Shown: positions 20,956 through 32,117, numbered from the stretch's first letter. The stretch: 64,000 nt of DNA from Dendrophyllia cribrosa (GCA_024195265.1 JAJLRJ010000011.1:21958095-22022094), one strand, 5' to 3'. Notes: generated by a model not told the origin, from the sequence alone. Made by a program: numbers and translations.

Positions 20956-21462
20956 ATGAAATCATTGATGGACCGCAAGAAGGAAGAAAATATTTTCCAT
21001 TTCAATCATATTGATCCAACTCTTTCTGAGGAGAAAGTTGAAGAGATAAAAAAATTGTACAAATATTATCACAAACGCTGGTGGTGCTATAAAAGAATGG
21101 CTAAAAGACTCAAAGAATCATACTTTGTAAACAATTTAGCTTCAACCATGCTTGTTGCTGTTGGAACGATAGCTGGAGGTGTAACACTCAATCCTATCGT
21201 TTTGGGTGTAATAAGCGGGTCTGGTTTGGTTTTGAAAACAATCAGTGAAATTAAAAACTATAAGAACAAAATAACCATGGCAAAATTCGCCTTCACAACA
21301 TATGATAAAGTTTTGATTGAGCTGAGATCTTACTTGAGAGGATGTAGATTTGACCCGCAAAAGTTCCTTGATGAAATGATAATAATCGATGGTATTGTTG
21401 CTGATTTGGGTCTGAATTACGAAAAATATGAAAAAGATTACACTAAAAACCATAAAATATAA
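20956..21462 (+). CDS. Two-helix membrane protein, SLATT-like topology
   Basis: The product has 168 residues and starts in a TCTAAAAATG context. It has a charged N-terminal region (about 1-55) with an aromatic-basic helix (YYHKRWWCYKRMAKRLKES). Two hydrophobic segments separated by a Pro-containing turn follow (about 60-76, LASTMLVAVGTIAGGV, and about 80-97, PIVLGVISGSGLVLKTI), then a long amphipathic C-terminal helical region. This layout (cytosolic helix, two membrane helices, C-terminal helices) is that of SLATT-type effectors, known from bacterial conflict systems. The resemblance is by topology and the small-residue-rich hairpin, so it is a hypothesis. It is the first gene inside the terminal repeat and could act in entry, host membrane manipulation or superinfection exclusion. 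Confidence 0.5.
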   Translation: MKSLMDRKKEENIFHFNHIDPTLSEEKVEEIKKLYKYYHKRWWCYKRMAKRLKESYFVNNLASTMLVAVGTIAGGVTLNPIVLGVISGSGLVLKTISEIKNYKNKITMAKFAFTTYDKVLIELRSYLRGCRFDPQKFLDEMIIIDGIVADLGLNYEKYEKDYTKNHKI

Positions 21463-21478
21463 AAAAAATAGAAATAAA

Positions 21479-21760
21479 ATGGATACCCAGGAAATATGTA
21501 AGAAAGCAATGGAAAGTATCATGGAAGACGTTGGTAACCAACTAGGTGTTCCCATGGGCGAGAAAGTACGCGAACGCTTGGGAAAAGACTTTAAAATGAG
21601 TGATTCAGAAACATGGTCCGATTCTCAAGATGGCAAACCTGCAAGAATTGAAGAATTAGATTCTGATTGGGAATCAGAAGATGATGTTGAAGCAGATCCA
21701 GATTGGAAAGATTCGGATTCTTCAAAATGCCCAACTTGTGAATCTTCGGATGAAGATTAA
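21479..21760 (+). CDS. Small acidic protein with C-terminal CxxC
   Basis: I chose ATG 21479 because it has the AATAAAATG motif. An upstream in-frame ATG at 21428 lies inside the preceding gene. The product has 93 residues: an N-terminal helical part (MDTQEICKKAMESIMEDVGN), then a very acidic, Trp/Ser-rich tail and a final CPTCESSDED. I do not recognise a family. Acidic tails of this kind occur in DNA-mimic or scaffold proteins, but no function is claimed. The stop codon lies in the left arm of the hairpin that separates it from the convergent gene. Confidence 0.5.
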   Translation: MDTQEICKKAMESIMEDVGNQLGVPMGEKVRERLGKDFKMSDSETWSDSQDGKPARIEELDSDWESEDDVEADPDWKDSDSSKCPTCESSDED

Positions 21761-21789
21761 ATTATTAAAGGCTTTTCCTTTAATAATTT
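21759..21789. terminator. Perfect 13-bp hairpin shared by two convergent gene ends
   Basis: AAATTATTAAAGG and CCTTTAATAATTT form perfectly complementary arms around a CTTTT loop. The stop codon of the plus-strand gene (21758-21760) and that of the minus-strand gene (21780-21782) both lie in the hairpin. Hairpins at transcript ends are known to define mRNA 3' ends in mimiviruses and their virophages. The same role here is an inference. Confidence 0.6.
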
Positions 21790-22535
21790 ATTGCAAACCA
21801 ACGAATGTAATTAGCGCAACAGGAAAGATCATGTGTGTCGTCAACTACAAGAGGCGCCGCTGGCAAAGCGTCGCCATCTTCGCCATCTTCACCATCTTCA
21901 TATTCATCGAAATAACTCTGGGGAGAAATGACTTCTTTAACCATCACTTCTTTAGCTACGATAGAGATAGAGGAGATATTACCTAGAAATACTTGACGCA
22001 AACGAACTACGAGTTTACCTTCTAGAGGGATACCTATGAAGTCATGTGGATTGAATTTGGTCTTGCGTTTCGGCCCGATCTCCTTGGAGAATGGGCAATT
22101 GATTCGACCATCTTTGTTAAGATAGAGTTTAGCATAGATTTTCTTCATATCACTCTGATCGTCTTTCACAATCTGCAGAGAATCAGCTTGAACTCGGAGT
22201 TTGGGATTCCCTTTCTTGAGTGCTGGCTGGCTGGCCTTGGTGAGTTCCTGGATCTTGGCTTCTATCTCTTCAAACATTTCTTGTGACGTTTCATCGAGAG
22301 TGAAACCCAGGGAGTAATTTGATTTCTTCATCTGGTCTTCACTGGCGGCAAAGCCGCCGGCTCCAAAGGAGCCGCTGCTATGTTGCCAGATTTTCATTCT
22401 GCCTTCGAGGAATATATCTAATGGCTTGTCCTCATAAAGAATTGGGAGGTTGGTGAATGAGAACTGCCCTGACTTCTTCATTTCTGGTTCTGAGAGCTGG
22501 ATCTGCCGGATATCATAATTAAATTTAGTAATCAT
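21780..22535 (-). CDS. Candidate single-stranded DNA-binding protein with acidic tail
   Basis: This intact 251-residue ORF starts at an AATTAAAATG motif. The body is beta-rich with scattered aromatics and basic residues (NYSLGFTLDE near 88, MKKIYAKLYLNKDGRI near 147, KLVVRLRQVFLG near 190). It is followed by a run of Asp/Glu/Gly (EYEDGEDGEDGD, about 222-233) and a short non-acidic end. The pattern 'W...YSL...LDE...F..IE..I...' followed by 'K+YAKLY..KDG' resembles replication-type ssDNA-binding proteins of large and mid-sized DNA viruses, which carry acidic C-terminal tails for partner binding. The assignment is by pattern only. A capsid-assembly or regulatory role remains possible. Confidence 0.45.
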   Translation of the reverse strand: MITKFNYDIRQIQLSEPEMKKSGQFSFTNLPILYEDKPLDIFLEGRMKIWQHSSGSFGAGGFAASEDQMKKSNYSLGFTLDETSQEMFEEIEAKIQELTKASQPALKKGNPKLRVQADSLQIVKDDQSDMKKIYAKLYLNKDGRINCPFSKEIGPKRKTKFNPHDFIGIPLEGKLVVRLRQVFLGNISSISIVAKEVMVKEVISPQSYFDEYEDGEDGEDGDALPAAPLVVDDTHDLSCCANYIRWFAINY

Positions 22536-22574
22536 TTTAATTGTGAAAATAAAAAAATAATATTTTTTGTGAAT

Positions 22575-23552
22575 TTAGTCCTTGATAAATGTGACTAGTA
22601 TCCAGTTTTCATCTATATAATCTTTTGTAGCCCTAAAACCCCATTGCCCCTCAATAGAATACTGTCCATATACTTGGCGGTTAGGATAGGATTGATAGTA
22701 GCGGTCTTTGAAATAGTTCTGAAAATCATCATAATTCTTTATGGTGAAAAATTCACCCGTGCGAGAATTTAATATAACCCTCTTATTATTTTTATTATAT
22801 GGCACATCAACATATTGCTTGCCTGGAGTATATCCGATCGTTAATTTCTTTAATGCTGCGTGATACACTTGTCTATTTGCTTCTATCTGTTGTTTCTCAG
22901 CTTTTCGTTCAGCCGCGCTTTCCATTTGCTGTCTAGCAAAACCTTCCTTTATTTCCTTCTCTCTTTTAGCGATGTGCATTTGTTTTTGCCTATCTGTCAT
23001 TTTTTCCCAGGGTTTATCCTCTTTTAGCTTTGGTTTTGGCTTTGGTTTTAGCTTTCGCACAGGAGGGAGAGAAAGTTGGGAAGAAATTGGGGAAGGAGGA
23101 GGCGGCTGCCGAGAAATTGGGGGAGGAACTTGAGAAGAAGAAGGTGTCTTCACTCTCCTTTTCTCTGGCTCAACTGGCTCGGGTTCGGCTGGTCTATTCT
23201 CCATGCGCCTTATCATTTCTTTTTCCCGTTCATCTGGATTGGAAAAGAAGCTGAGAGGGATTTCATCTTGTAAACCTTCTTCCCTAATAATTCACCTGAG
23301 AACCTTGAGTTTAGCTTCACATTCATCAATTTGCTCTTGATGTGATCTTGCGCGGTTTTCCAGCGTTAGATTGATAGTGTCAATACTCCTAATCAGAAAT
23401 ACACGGTTATCTCTGCGCCGAGTGAATCTCATACGTCCGCTTTTCATTGCGTTGGTGATTGTATTTTTCCCAACTTTCAGGGCACTAGTAGCTTCACTAA
23501 CAGTATTAAATATTCTTGTTCCATTATCGCTCACAATCTGAATCGGTTTCAT
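22575..23552 (-). pseudogene. Helix-turn-helix (NUMOD1-like) protein with long coiled/proline-rich tail, interrupted by one TGA
   Basis: The start is ATG 23552 in an ATTAAAATG context. Residues 1-85 contain a NUMOD1/HTH-like segment (TVSEATSALKVGKNTITNAM, then KSGRMRFTRR), which suggests sequence-specific DNA binding, and a helix. A TGA at 23292-23294 follows. The same frame then stays open to 22575, and the downstream ORF has no start motif of its own, so this looks like one gene of about 325 codons with an internal stop. The second part is Pro/Ser-rich (about residues 115-165) and Lys/Glu/Gln-rich coiled coil (about 165-225). It ends in an aromatic-rich domain with QYSIEGQWGFRATKDY. A CpG-to-TpG change would explain the TGA, but programmed read-through cannot be excluded. 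Confidence 0.5.
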
Positions 23553-23587
23553 TTTAATAGGGGGAATTAATTCCCATTTATTCCAAT

Positions 23588-23938
23588 TTTACGGGTAAAA
23601 AGGGGATGATGATGCTAGGTGCCCCAGACCTAAGCTATTTGCCTATAGTGGATTGGATGATTCTCTCCGTCTCATTTTGCGAAAAAGAGTGAAAAACCCC
23701 TTTATCCCCTAGTATCCGCTATTATTTACGGGTAAAAAGACCTATAGCTGAATGATATCTCCTAATGAAAGTATTTTTGAAAATAAATTACGTCTCCCCT
23801 AATCTCATCAGCCTGCTATAGATAGAATAGTTTATTTGGGATATTCTGGCATAATAGGTCTTTTTACCCGTATAATACCAGGGATTAATACTAGATAATA
23901 TCAATCTCCAACCCCCATTTTACGGGTAAAAAGACCTT
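23588..23938. promoter_or_regulatory. Four copies of a TTTACGGGTAAAAAG motif (iteron-like)
   Basis: Copies lie at 23588-23603 (+), 23725-23743 (+), 23856-23872 (-) and 23918-23938 (+). Three extend to AAAAAGACCT. The core TTTACGGGTAAA is almost palindromic, as expected for a dimeric DNA-binding protein. The cluster is directly upstream of the helix-turn-helix gene and has no ORF. It could be an operator, a replication origin or an element-end signal. Confidence 0.6.
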
Positions 23939-26900
23939 CACCGATATAGGAAACGGTTTAAATGCAACTAAAGTCTCACATTTTACTCCTGTGCTTTCTT
24001 TGTTTGCAAACTACAATGTTTGAACAGCAACTTCAGAATTGTTGAGCAGTTTCCATGGTTTTGAATACCATTACAAATTGCAACTTTTGATAGAGACCAC
24101 TAGGTGCACCGTTAAAGCAAAGATCATGGGTTTCATTCCAATTAAAGGCTGGAAGTGTCCACAATTATAAGGAAGGAAATCGATTTTTCTTTTATGCTTA
24201 TACAGTCACTTACCTCTTGCAGGACAGCCTCAGGGAAATCTCTATACGATGTCACAGGAAGCGTCTTTATTGGCTGTTACGACACCTGGAACTTCCTGAC
24301 CTGTATAAACAGTATTCTCAAGAACAAGGAAGTTATAATGCAAGCCACAGTTTACCTATGTGTTGATCAAAGTCTCTTTTCTCAGTAGCTTCACCGATAT
24401 ATCAAACGGTTTGAATGCAACTAAAGTCTCACATTTTCCTCCTGTGCTTTGTTTGTTTGCAAACTACAACGTTTGAAGAGAAACTTCAGAATTGTTGAGC
24501 AGGGACCATGGTTTTGAGTACCATTAGAAATTGCAACTTTTTATAGAGACCTGTAAGTCCACCGTTAAAGGAAAGATCATTGGTTTCATTCCCATTGAAG
24601 ACTCGATATGTCCACAATTGTAGCGTAAGAAATCGATTTTTCTTTTATCCTTATACAGTCACTTACCTCTTGTAGGACAGCCTCGGGCAAATTTCCATAC
24701 GATGTTACAGGAAGCGTCTTCTTTGGCTGTTATGACACCTGGAACTTCCTGACCTGTGTAAACAGTCTTCTCAAGAACAAGGAAGTTATAATGCAAGTCA
24801 GAATTTACTTATGTTGTGATGAGCGTCTCTTTTCTCAGTAGCTTCACCGATATAGCAAACGATTTGAATGCAACTATAGTCTCACATTTTCCTCCTGTAT
24901 TTTGTTTGTTTGCAAAGTACATTGTTTAAAGAGTAACTTGAGAATTGTTGAGCTAGGACCGTGCTTTTGAATGCCATTAAAACTTTCAACTTTTAGTAGA
25001 GCCCAGTAGGTCCACAGTTAAAGTAAAGACCATGGGTTTGAACTTCAATGCAACCTTAGATTTACTGTTCGTCCTTTACAACTTTTGGTTGATCCCGGTA
25101 CGGTCACCGTTAACAGCAATCATCATGGGCTTGATTCCCATTTAAGACTCCATATGTACACAATTATAGCGAAGGAAATCGATTTTTCTTTTATGCTTAT
25201 ACCGTCACTTACCTCTTGCAGGACAGCCTCAAGCAAATCTCCATACGATGTCACATGAAGCGTCTTTATTGGCTGTTACGACACCTGGAACTTCCTGACC
25301 TGTATAAACAGTCTTCTCAGGAAGAAGGAAGTTATAATGCAAGCCACAGTTTACCTATGTGTTGATCAAAGTCTCTTTTCTCAGTAGCTTCACCGATATA
25401 GCAAGCGGTTTTAATGCAACTAAAGTCTCACATTTTCCTCCTGTACTTTGTTTGTTTGCAAACTACAATGCTTGAAGAGCAACTTCAGAATTGTTGAGCA
25501 GGTTCTATGGTTTTGAATACCGTTACAAACTGCAACTTTTGATAGAGACCAGTAGGTGCACCGTTAAAGCAAAGATCATAGGTTTCATTCCAATTAAAGA
25601 CTGGATATGTCCACAATTATAGGGAAGGAATTCGATTTTTCTTTTATGCTTATACAGTCACTTACCTCTTGCAGGACAGCCTCAAGCAAATCTCCATACG
25701 ATGTCACAGGAAGCGTCTTCTTTGGCTGTTACGACACCTGGAACTTCCTGACCTGTATAAACAGTCTTCTCAAGAACAAAGAAGTTACAATGCAAGCCAC
25801 AGTTTACCTATCTGTTGATCAAAGTCTCTTTTCTCAGTAGCTTCACCGATATAGCAAGCGGTTTTAATGCAACGAAAGTCTCACATTTTCCTCCTGTGCT
25901 TTGTTTGTTTGCAAACTACAATGCTTGAAGAGCAACTTCAGAATTGTTGAGCAGGTTCCATGGTTTTGAATACCGTTACAAACTGCAACTTTTGATAGAG
26001 ACCAGTAGGTGCACCGTTAAAGCAAATATCATGGGTTTCATTCCAATTAAAGACTGGATGTGTCCACAATTATAGGGAAGGAAATCGATTTTTCTTTTAT
26101 GCTTATATAGTCACTTACCTCTTGCAGGACAGCCTCAGGAAAATCTCCATACGATGTCACAGGAAGCGTCTTCTTTGGCTGTTACGACACCTGGGACTTC
26201 CTGACCTGTATAAACAGTCTTCTCAAGAACAAGGAAGTTATAATGCAAGCCACAGTTTACCTATGCGCTGATCAGAGTCTCTTTTCTCAGTAGCTTAACC
26301 GATATAGCAAACGGTTTAAATGCAACTAAAGTCTCACATTTTCCTCCTGTGCTTCGTTTGTTTGCAAACTACAATGTTTGAAGAGCAACTTCAGAATTGT
26401 TGAGCAGGTTCCATGGTTTTGAATACCGTTACAAATTGCAACTATTGATAGAGACCAGTAGGTGCACCGTTAAAGCAAAGATCATGGGTTTCATTCCAAT
26501 TAAAGACTTGATATGTCCACAATTGTAGCGAAGGAAATCGATTTTTCTTTTATGCTTATACAGTCACTTACCTCTTGCAGGACAGCCTCAGGCAAATCTC
26601 CATACGATGTCACAGGAAGCGTCTTCTTTGGCTGTCACGACACCTGGGAGTTCCTGTCCTGTATAAACAGTCTTCTCAAGAACAAGGAAGTTACAATGCA
26701 AGCCACAGTTTACCTATGTGTTGATCAGAGTCTCTTTTCTCAGTAGCTTCACCGATATAGGAAACGGTTTAAATGCAACGAAAGTCTCACATTTTCCTCC
26801 TGTGCTTTGTTTGTTTGCAAACTACAATGCTTGAAGAGCAACTTCAGAATTGTTGAGCAGGTTCCATGGTTTTGAATACCGTTACAAACTGCAACTTTTG

Positions 26901-29900
26901 ATAGAGACCAGTAGGTGCACCGTTAAAGCAAATATCATGGGTTTCATTCCAATTAAAGACTGGATGTGTCCACAATTATAGGGAAGGAAATCGATTTTTC
27001 TTTTATGCTTATATAGTCACTTACCTCTTGCAGGACAGCCTCAGGAAAATCTCCATACGATGTCACAGGAAGCGTCTTCTTTGGCTGTTACGACACCTGG
27101 GACTTCCTGACCTGTATAAACAGTCTTCTCAAGAACAAGGAAGTTATAATGCAAGCCACAGTTTACCTATGCGCTGATCAGAGTCTCTTTTCTCAGTAGC
27201 TTAACCGATATAGCAAACGGTTTAAATGCAACTAAAGTCTCACATTTTCCTCCTGTGCTTCGTTTGTTTGCAAACTACAATGTTTGAAGAGCAACTTCAG
27301 AATTGTTGAGCAGGTTCCATGGTTTTGAATACCGTTACAAATTGCAACTATTGATAGAGACCAGTAGGTGCACCGTTAAAGCAAAGATCATGGGTTTCAT
27401 TCCAATTAAAGACTTGATATGTCCACAATTGTAGCGAAGGAAATCGATTTTTCTTTTATGCTTTTACAGTCACTTACCTCTTGCAGGACAGCCTCAGGCA
27501 AATCTCCATACGATGTCACAGGAAGCGTCTTCTTTGGCTGTCACGACACCTGGGAGTTCCTGTCCTGTATAAACAGTCTTCTCAAGAACAAGGAAGTTAC
27601 AATGCAAGCCACAGTTTACCTATGTGTTGATCAGAGTCTCTTTTCTCAGTAGCTTCACTGATATAGGAAACGGTTTAAATGCAACTAAAGTCTCACATTT
27701 TACTCCTGTGCTTTGTTTGTTTGCAAACTACAATGTTTGAAGAGCAACTTCAGAATTGTTGAGCAGGTTCCATGGTTTTGAATACCGTTACAAATTGCAA
27801 CTTTTGATAGAGACCACTAGGTGCACCGTTAAAGCAAATATCATGGGTTTCATTCCAATTAAAGACTGGATGTGTCCACAATTATAGGGAAGGAAATCGA
27901 TTTTTCTTTTATGCTTATATAGTAACTTACCTCTTGCAGGACAGCCTCAGGAAAATCTCCATACGATGTCACAGGAAGCGTCTTCTTTGGCTGTTACGAC
28001 ACCTGGGACTTCCTGACCTGTATAAACAGTCTTCTCAAGAACAAGGAAGTTATAATGCAAGCCACAGTTTACCTATGCGTTGATCAGAGTCTCTTTTCTC
28101 AGTAGCTTAACCGATATAGCAAACGGTTTGAATGCAACTAAAGTCTCACATTTTCCTCCTGTGCTTCGTTTGTTTGCAAACTACAATGTTTGAAGAGCAA
28201 CTTCAGAATTGTTGAGCAGGTTCCATGGTTTTGAATACCGTTACAAATTGCAACTTTTGATAGAGACCAGTAGGTGCACCGTTAAAGCAAAGATCATGCG
28301 TTTCATTCCCATTGAAGACTCGATATGTCCACAATTGTAGCGAAGGAAATCGATTTTTCTTTTATGCTTATACAGTCACTTACCTCTTGCAGGACGGCCT
28401 CAGGCAAATCTCCATACGATGTCACAGGAAGCGTCTTCTTTGGCTGTAACGACACCTGGGAGTTCCTGTCCTGTATAAACAGTCTTCTCAAGAACAAGGA
28501 AGTTGTAATACAAGCCACAGTTTACCTATGTGTTGATCAAGGTCTCTTTTCTCAGTAGCTTCACCGATATATCAAACGGTTTGAATGCAACTAAAGTCTC
28601 ACATTTTCCTCCTGTGCTTTGTTTGTTTGCAAACTACAATGTTTGAAGAGCAACTTCAGAATTGTTGAGCGGGGACCATGGTTTTGAATATTATTACAAA
28701 TTGCAACTTTTTATAGAGACCTGTAAGTCCACCGTTAAAGCAAAGATCATTGGTTTCATTCCCATTGAAGACTCGATATGTCCACAATTGCAGCGAAAGA
28801 AATCGATTTTTCTTTTATCCTTATATAGTCACTTACCTCTTGTAGGACAGCCTCGGGCAAATTTCCATACGATGTCACAGGAAGCGTCTTCTTTGGCTGT
28901 CAAGACACCTGGGAGTTCCTGTCCTGTATAAACAGTCTTCTCAAAAACAAGGAAGTTATAATAAAAGCCACAGTTTACCTATGTGTTGATCAGAGTCTCT
29001 TTTCTCAGTAGCTTCACCGATATAGGAAACGGTTTAAACGCAACTAAAGTCTCACATTTTACTCCTGTGCTTTGTTTGTTTGCAAACTACAATGTTTGAA
29101 CAGCAACTTCAGAATTGTTGAGCAGTTTCCATGGTTTTGAATACCATTACAAATTGCAACTTTTGATAGAGACCACTAGGTGCACCGTTAAAGCAAAGAT
29201 CATGGGTTTCATTCCAATTAAAGGCTGGAAGTGTCCACAATTATAGGGAAGGAAATCGATTTTTCTTTTATGCTTATACAGTCACTTACCTCTTGCTGGA
29301 CAGCCTCAGGGAAATCTCTATACGATGTCACAGGAAGCGTCTTTATTGACTGTTACGACACCTGGAACTTCCTGACCTGTGTAAACAGTCTTCTCAAGAA
29401 CAAGGAAGTTATAATGCAAGCCACAGTTTACCTATGTGTTGATCAAAGTCTCTTTTCTCAGTAGCTTCACCGATATATCAAACGGTTTGAATGCAACTAA
29501 AGTCTCACATTTTCCTCCTGTGCTTTGTTTGTTTGCAAACTACAACGTTTGATGAGAAACTTCAGAATTGTTGAGCAGGGACCATGGTTTTGAATACCAT
29601 TACAAATTGCAACTTTTTATAGAGACCTGTAAGTCCACCGTTAAAGGAAAGATCATTGGTTTCATTCCCATTGAAGACTCGATATGTCCACAATTGTAGC
29701 GAAGGAAATAGATTTTTCTTTTATGCTTATACAGTCACTTACCTCTTGTAAGACAGCCTCGGGCAAATTTCCATACGATGTCGTAGGAAGCGTCTTTTTT
29801 GGCTGTTATGACACCTGGAACTTCCTGACCTGTGTAAACAGTCTTCTCAAGAACAAGGAAATTATAATGCAAGTCACAATTTACTTATGTTGTGATGACC

Positions 29901-31316
29901 GTCTGTTTTCTCAGTAGCTTCACCGATATAGCAAACGATTTGAATGCAACTATAGTCTCACATTTTCCTCCTGTATTTTGTTTGTTTGCAAAGTACATTG
30001 TTTAAAGAGTAAGTTGAGAATTGTTGAGCTACGACCGTGCTTTTGAATGCCATTAAAACTTTCAACTTTTAGTAGAGCCCCAGTAGGTCCACAGTTAAAG
30101 TAAAGACCATGGGTTTGAACTTCAATGCAACCTTAGATTTACTGTTCGTCCTTTACAACTTTTGGTTGATCCCGGTACAGTCACCGTTAACAGCAATCAT
30201 TATGGGTTTCATTCCAATTAAAAACTGGACATGTCCACAATTATAGCGAAGGAAATCGATTTTTCTTTTATGCTTATACGGTCACTTACCTCTAGCAGGA
30301 CAGCCCCAGGGAAATCTCCATACGATGTCACATGAAGCGTCTTTATTGGCTGTTACGACACCTGGAACTTCCTGACCTGTATAAACAGTCTTCTCAAGAA
30401 CAAGGAAGTTATAATGCAAGCCACAGTTTACCTATGTGCTGATCAGAGTCTCTTTTCTCAGTAGCTTAACCAATATAGCAAACGGTTTGAATGCAACTAA
30501 AGTCTCACATTTTCCTCCTGTGCTTCGTTTGTTTGCAAACTACAATGTTTGATGAGCAACTTCATAATTGTTGAGCAGGTTCCATGGTTTTGAATACCGT
30601 TACAAATTGCAACTTTTGATAGAGACCAGTAGGTGCACCGTTAAAGCAAAGATCATGGGTTTCATTCCAATTAAAGACTCGATATGTCCACAATTGTAGC
30701 GAAGGAAATCGATTTTTCTTTTATGCTTATACAGTCACTTACCTCTTGCAGGACAGCCTCAGGCAAATCTCCATACCATGTCACAGGAAGCGTCTTCTTT
30801 GGCCGTCACGACACCTGGGAGTTCCTGTCCTGTATAAACAGTCTTATCAAGAACAAGGAAGTTATAATGCAAGCAACAGTTTACCTATGTGTTGATCAGA
30901 GTCTCTTTTCTCAGTAGCTTCACCGATATAGGAAACAGTTTAAATGCAACTAAAGTCTCACATTTTACTCCAGTGCTTTGTTTGTTTGCAAACTACAATG
31001 TTTGAAGAGCAACTTTAGAATTGTTGAGCAGGTTCCATGGTTTTGAATACCATTACAAATTGCAACTTTTGATAGAGACCACTAGGTGCACCGTTAAAGC
31101 AAATATCATGGGTTTCATTCCAATTAAAGACTGGATGTGTCCACAATTATAGGGAAGGTAATCGATTTTTCTTTTATGCTGATATAGTCACTTACCTCTT
31201 GCAGGACAGCCTCAGGAAAATCTCCATACGATGTCACAGGAAGCGTCTTCTTTGGCTGTTACGGCACTTGGGACTTCCTGACCTGTATAAACAGTCTTCT
31301 CAAGAACAAGGAAGTT
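23936..31316 (+). repeat. 453-bp satellite array, first block
   Basis: The monomer starts at CTTCACCGATATAG and ends TTTTCTCAGTAG. Successive copies of the internal ATG are exactly 453 bp apart (or 906 where the intervening monomer has GTG). Here the array has alternating types: monomers with GATATGTCCACAATTGTAG and monomers with GGATGTGTCCACAATTATAG form 906-bp dimers at 25607-28325. Longer 546-bp monomers occur near 25036 and 30120. Most monomers carry an uninterrupted 77-codon ORF. Copies differ by a few per cent with few indels. Confidence 0.95.
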
Positions 31317-31673
31317 AAAACACTTATCCCGAATGATTATCAAAAGAACATGGCTATTCTCTTGGGTCTGAGGCCAGATAACTCTCGACACTATTCAGTA
31401 CAGCTCAACTTATGTTTCCTCTTGGCCAAATATTTTATATGGTGTTGCAAGATTAAAGAAACTTTCCTGAGCATCAGAGGATTCTTGTTCGTCTTGAGCA
31501 CTCAATACAAGATAGAATTGAACGCTACCAGCAATAACAATAAGAAATGGGCTCCTTTAGCACAACATTTAAGATAAAAGCACACAAACTTAAAAGTGTA
31601 TAGTGTACTTAACCTTTTCTTCTGTTTTCGCTACACACCCTTCTCCCTGCCACAATGAGAGATATAAATTTAT

Positions 31674-31712
<39 letters not shown>

Positions 31713-32086
31713 ATATATTGTATGCCTTTTTTATTGCTTTGCTCCTACTTATTAAGTGCCAATAAGCTAAACATTTATACTGTTAACAATGCACTGTTGT
31801 AAGTAAAGGTCTTATTGTCTTGTATTAGCTGTTATTCTATATTTGTTAAACCATGTAATTTTTTTCCTTTAAAAAAAAAAAAAAAAAAGGACTACCGATG
31901 CTTTTATTTATAATTCAATGTTAAATCGACAATCTATGTTAGTTTAATGATCAGATATATCCGTTTCTTATTTTTTTTTTTTTGCTGTTGTTGTTGTTGT
32001 TGTTATTCTTAAATGTAATACTTGATACGTACTGCTTTTATAGGTATTACCATGTATTTATATGGGAATACCGAAATAAATTGTTG

Positions 32087-32115
<29 letters not shown>
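31317..32115 (+). mobile_element. 5'-truncated non-LTR retrotransposon (LINE) insertion with poly(A) tail
   Basis: It is flanked by a 15-bp target duplication AAGAACAAGGAAGTT (31302-31316 and 32116-32130), which is satellite sequence. It begins with an open frame of 87 codons (to 31577) resembling the C-terminus of a LINE reverse transcriptase, with LNLCFLLAKYFIWCCKIKE and FVLSTQYKIELNAT. It continues as a 3' UTR with an (AT)n run (31666-31722) and TTG repeats, and ends in a long poly(A). This fits target-primed reverse transcription with 5' truncation. The clade (CR1, RTE or other) is not determined. Confidence 0.8.
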
Positions 32116-32117
<2 letters not shown>

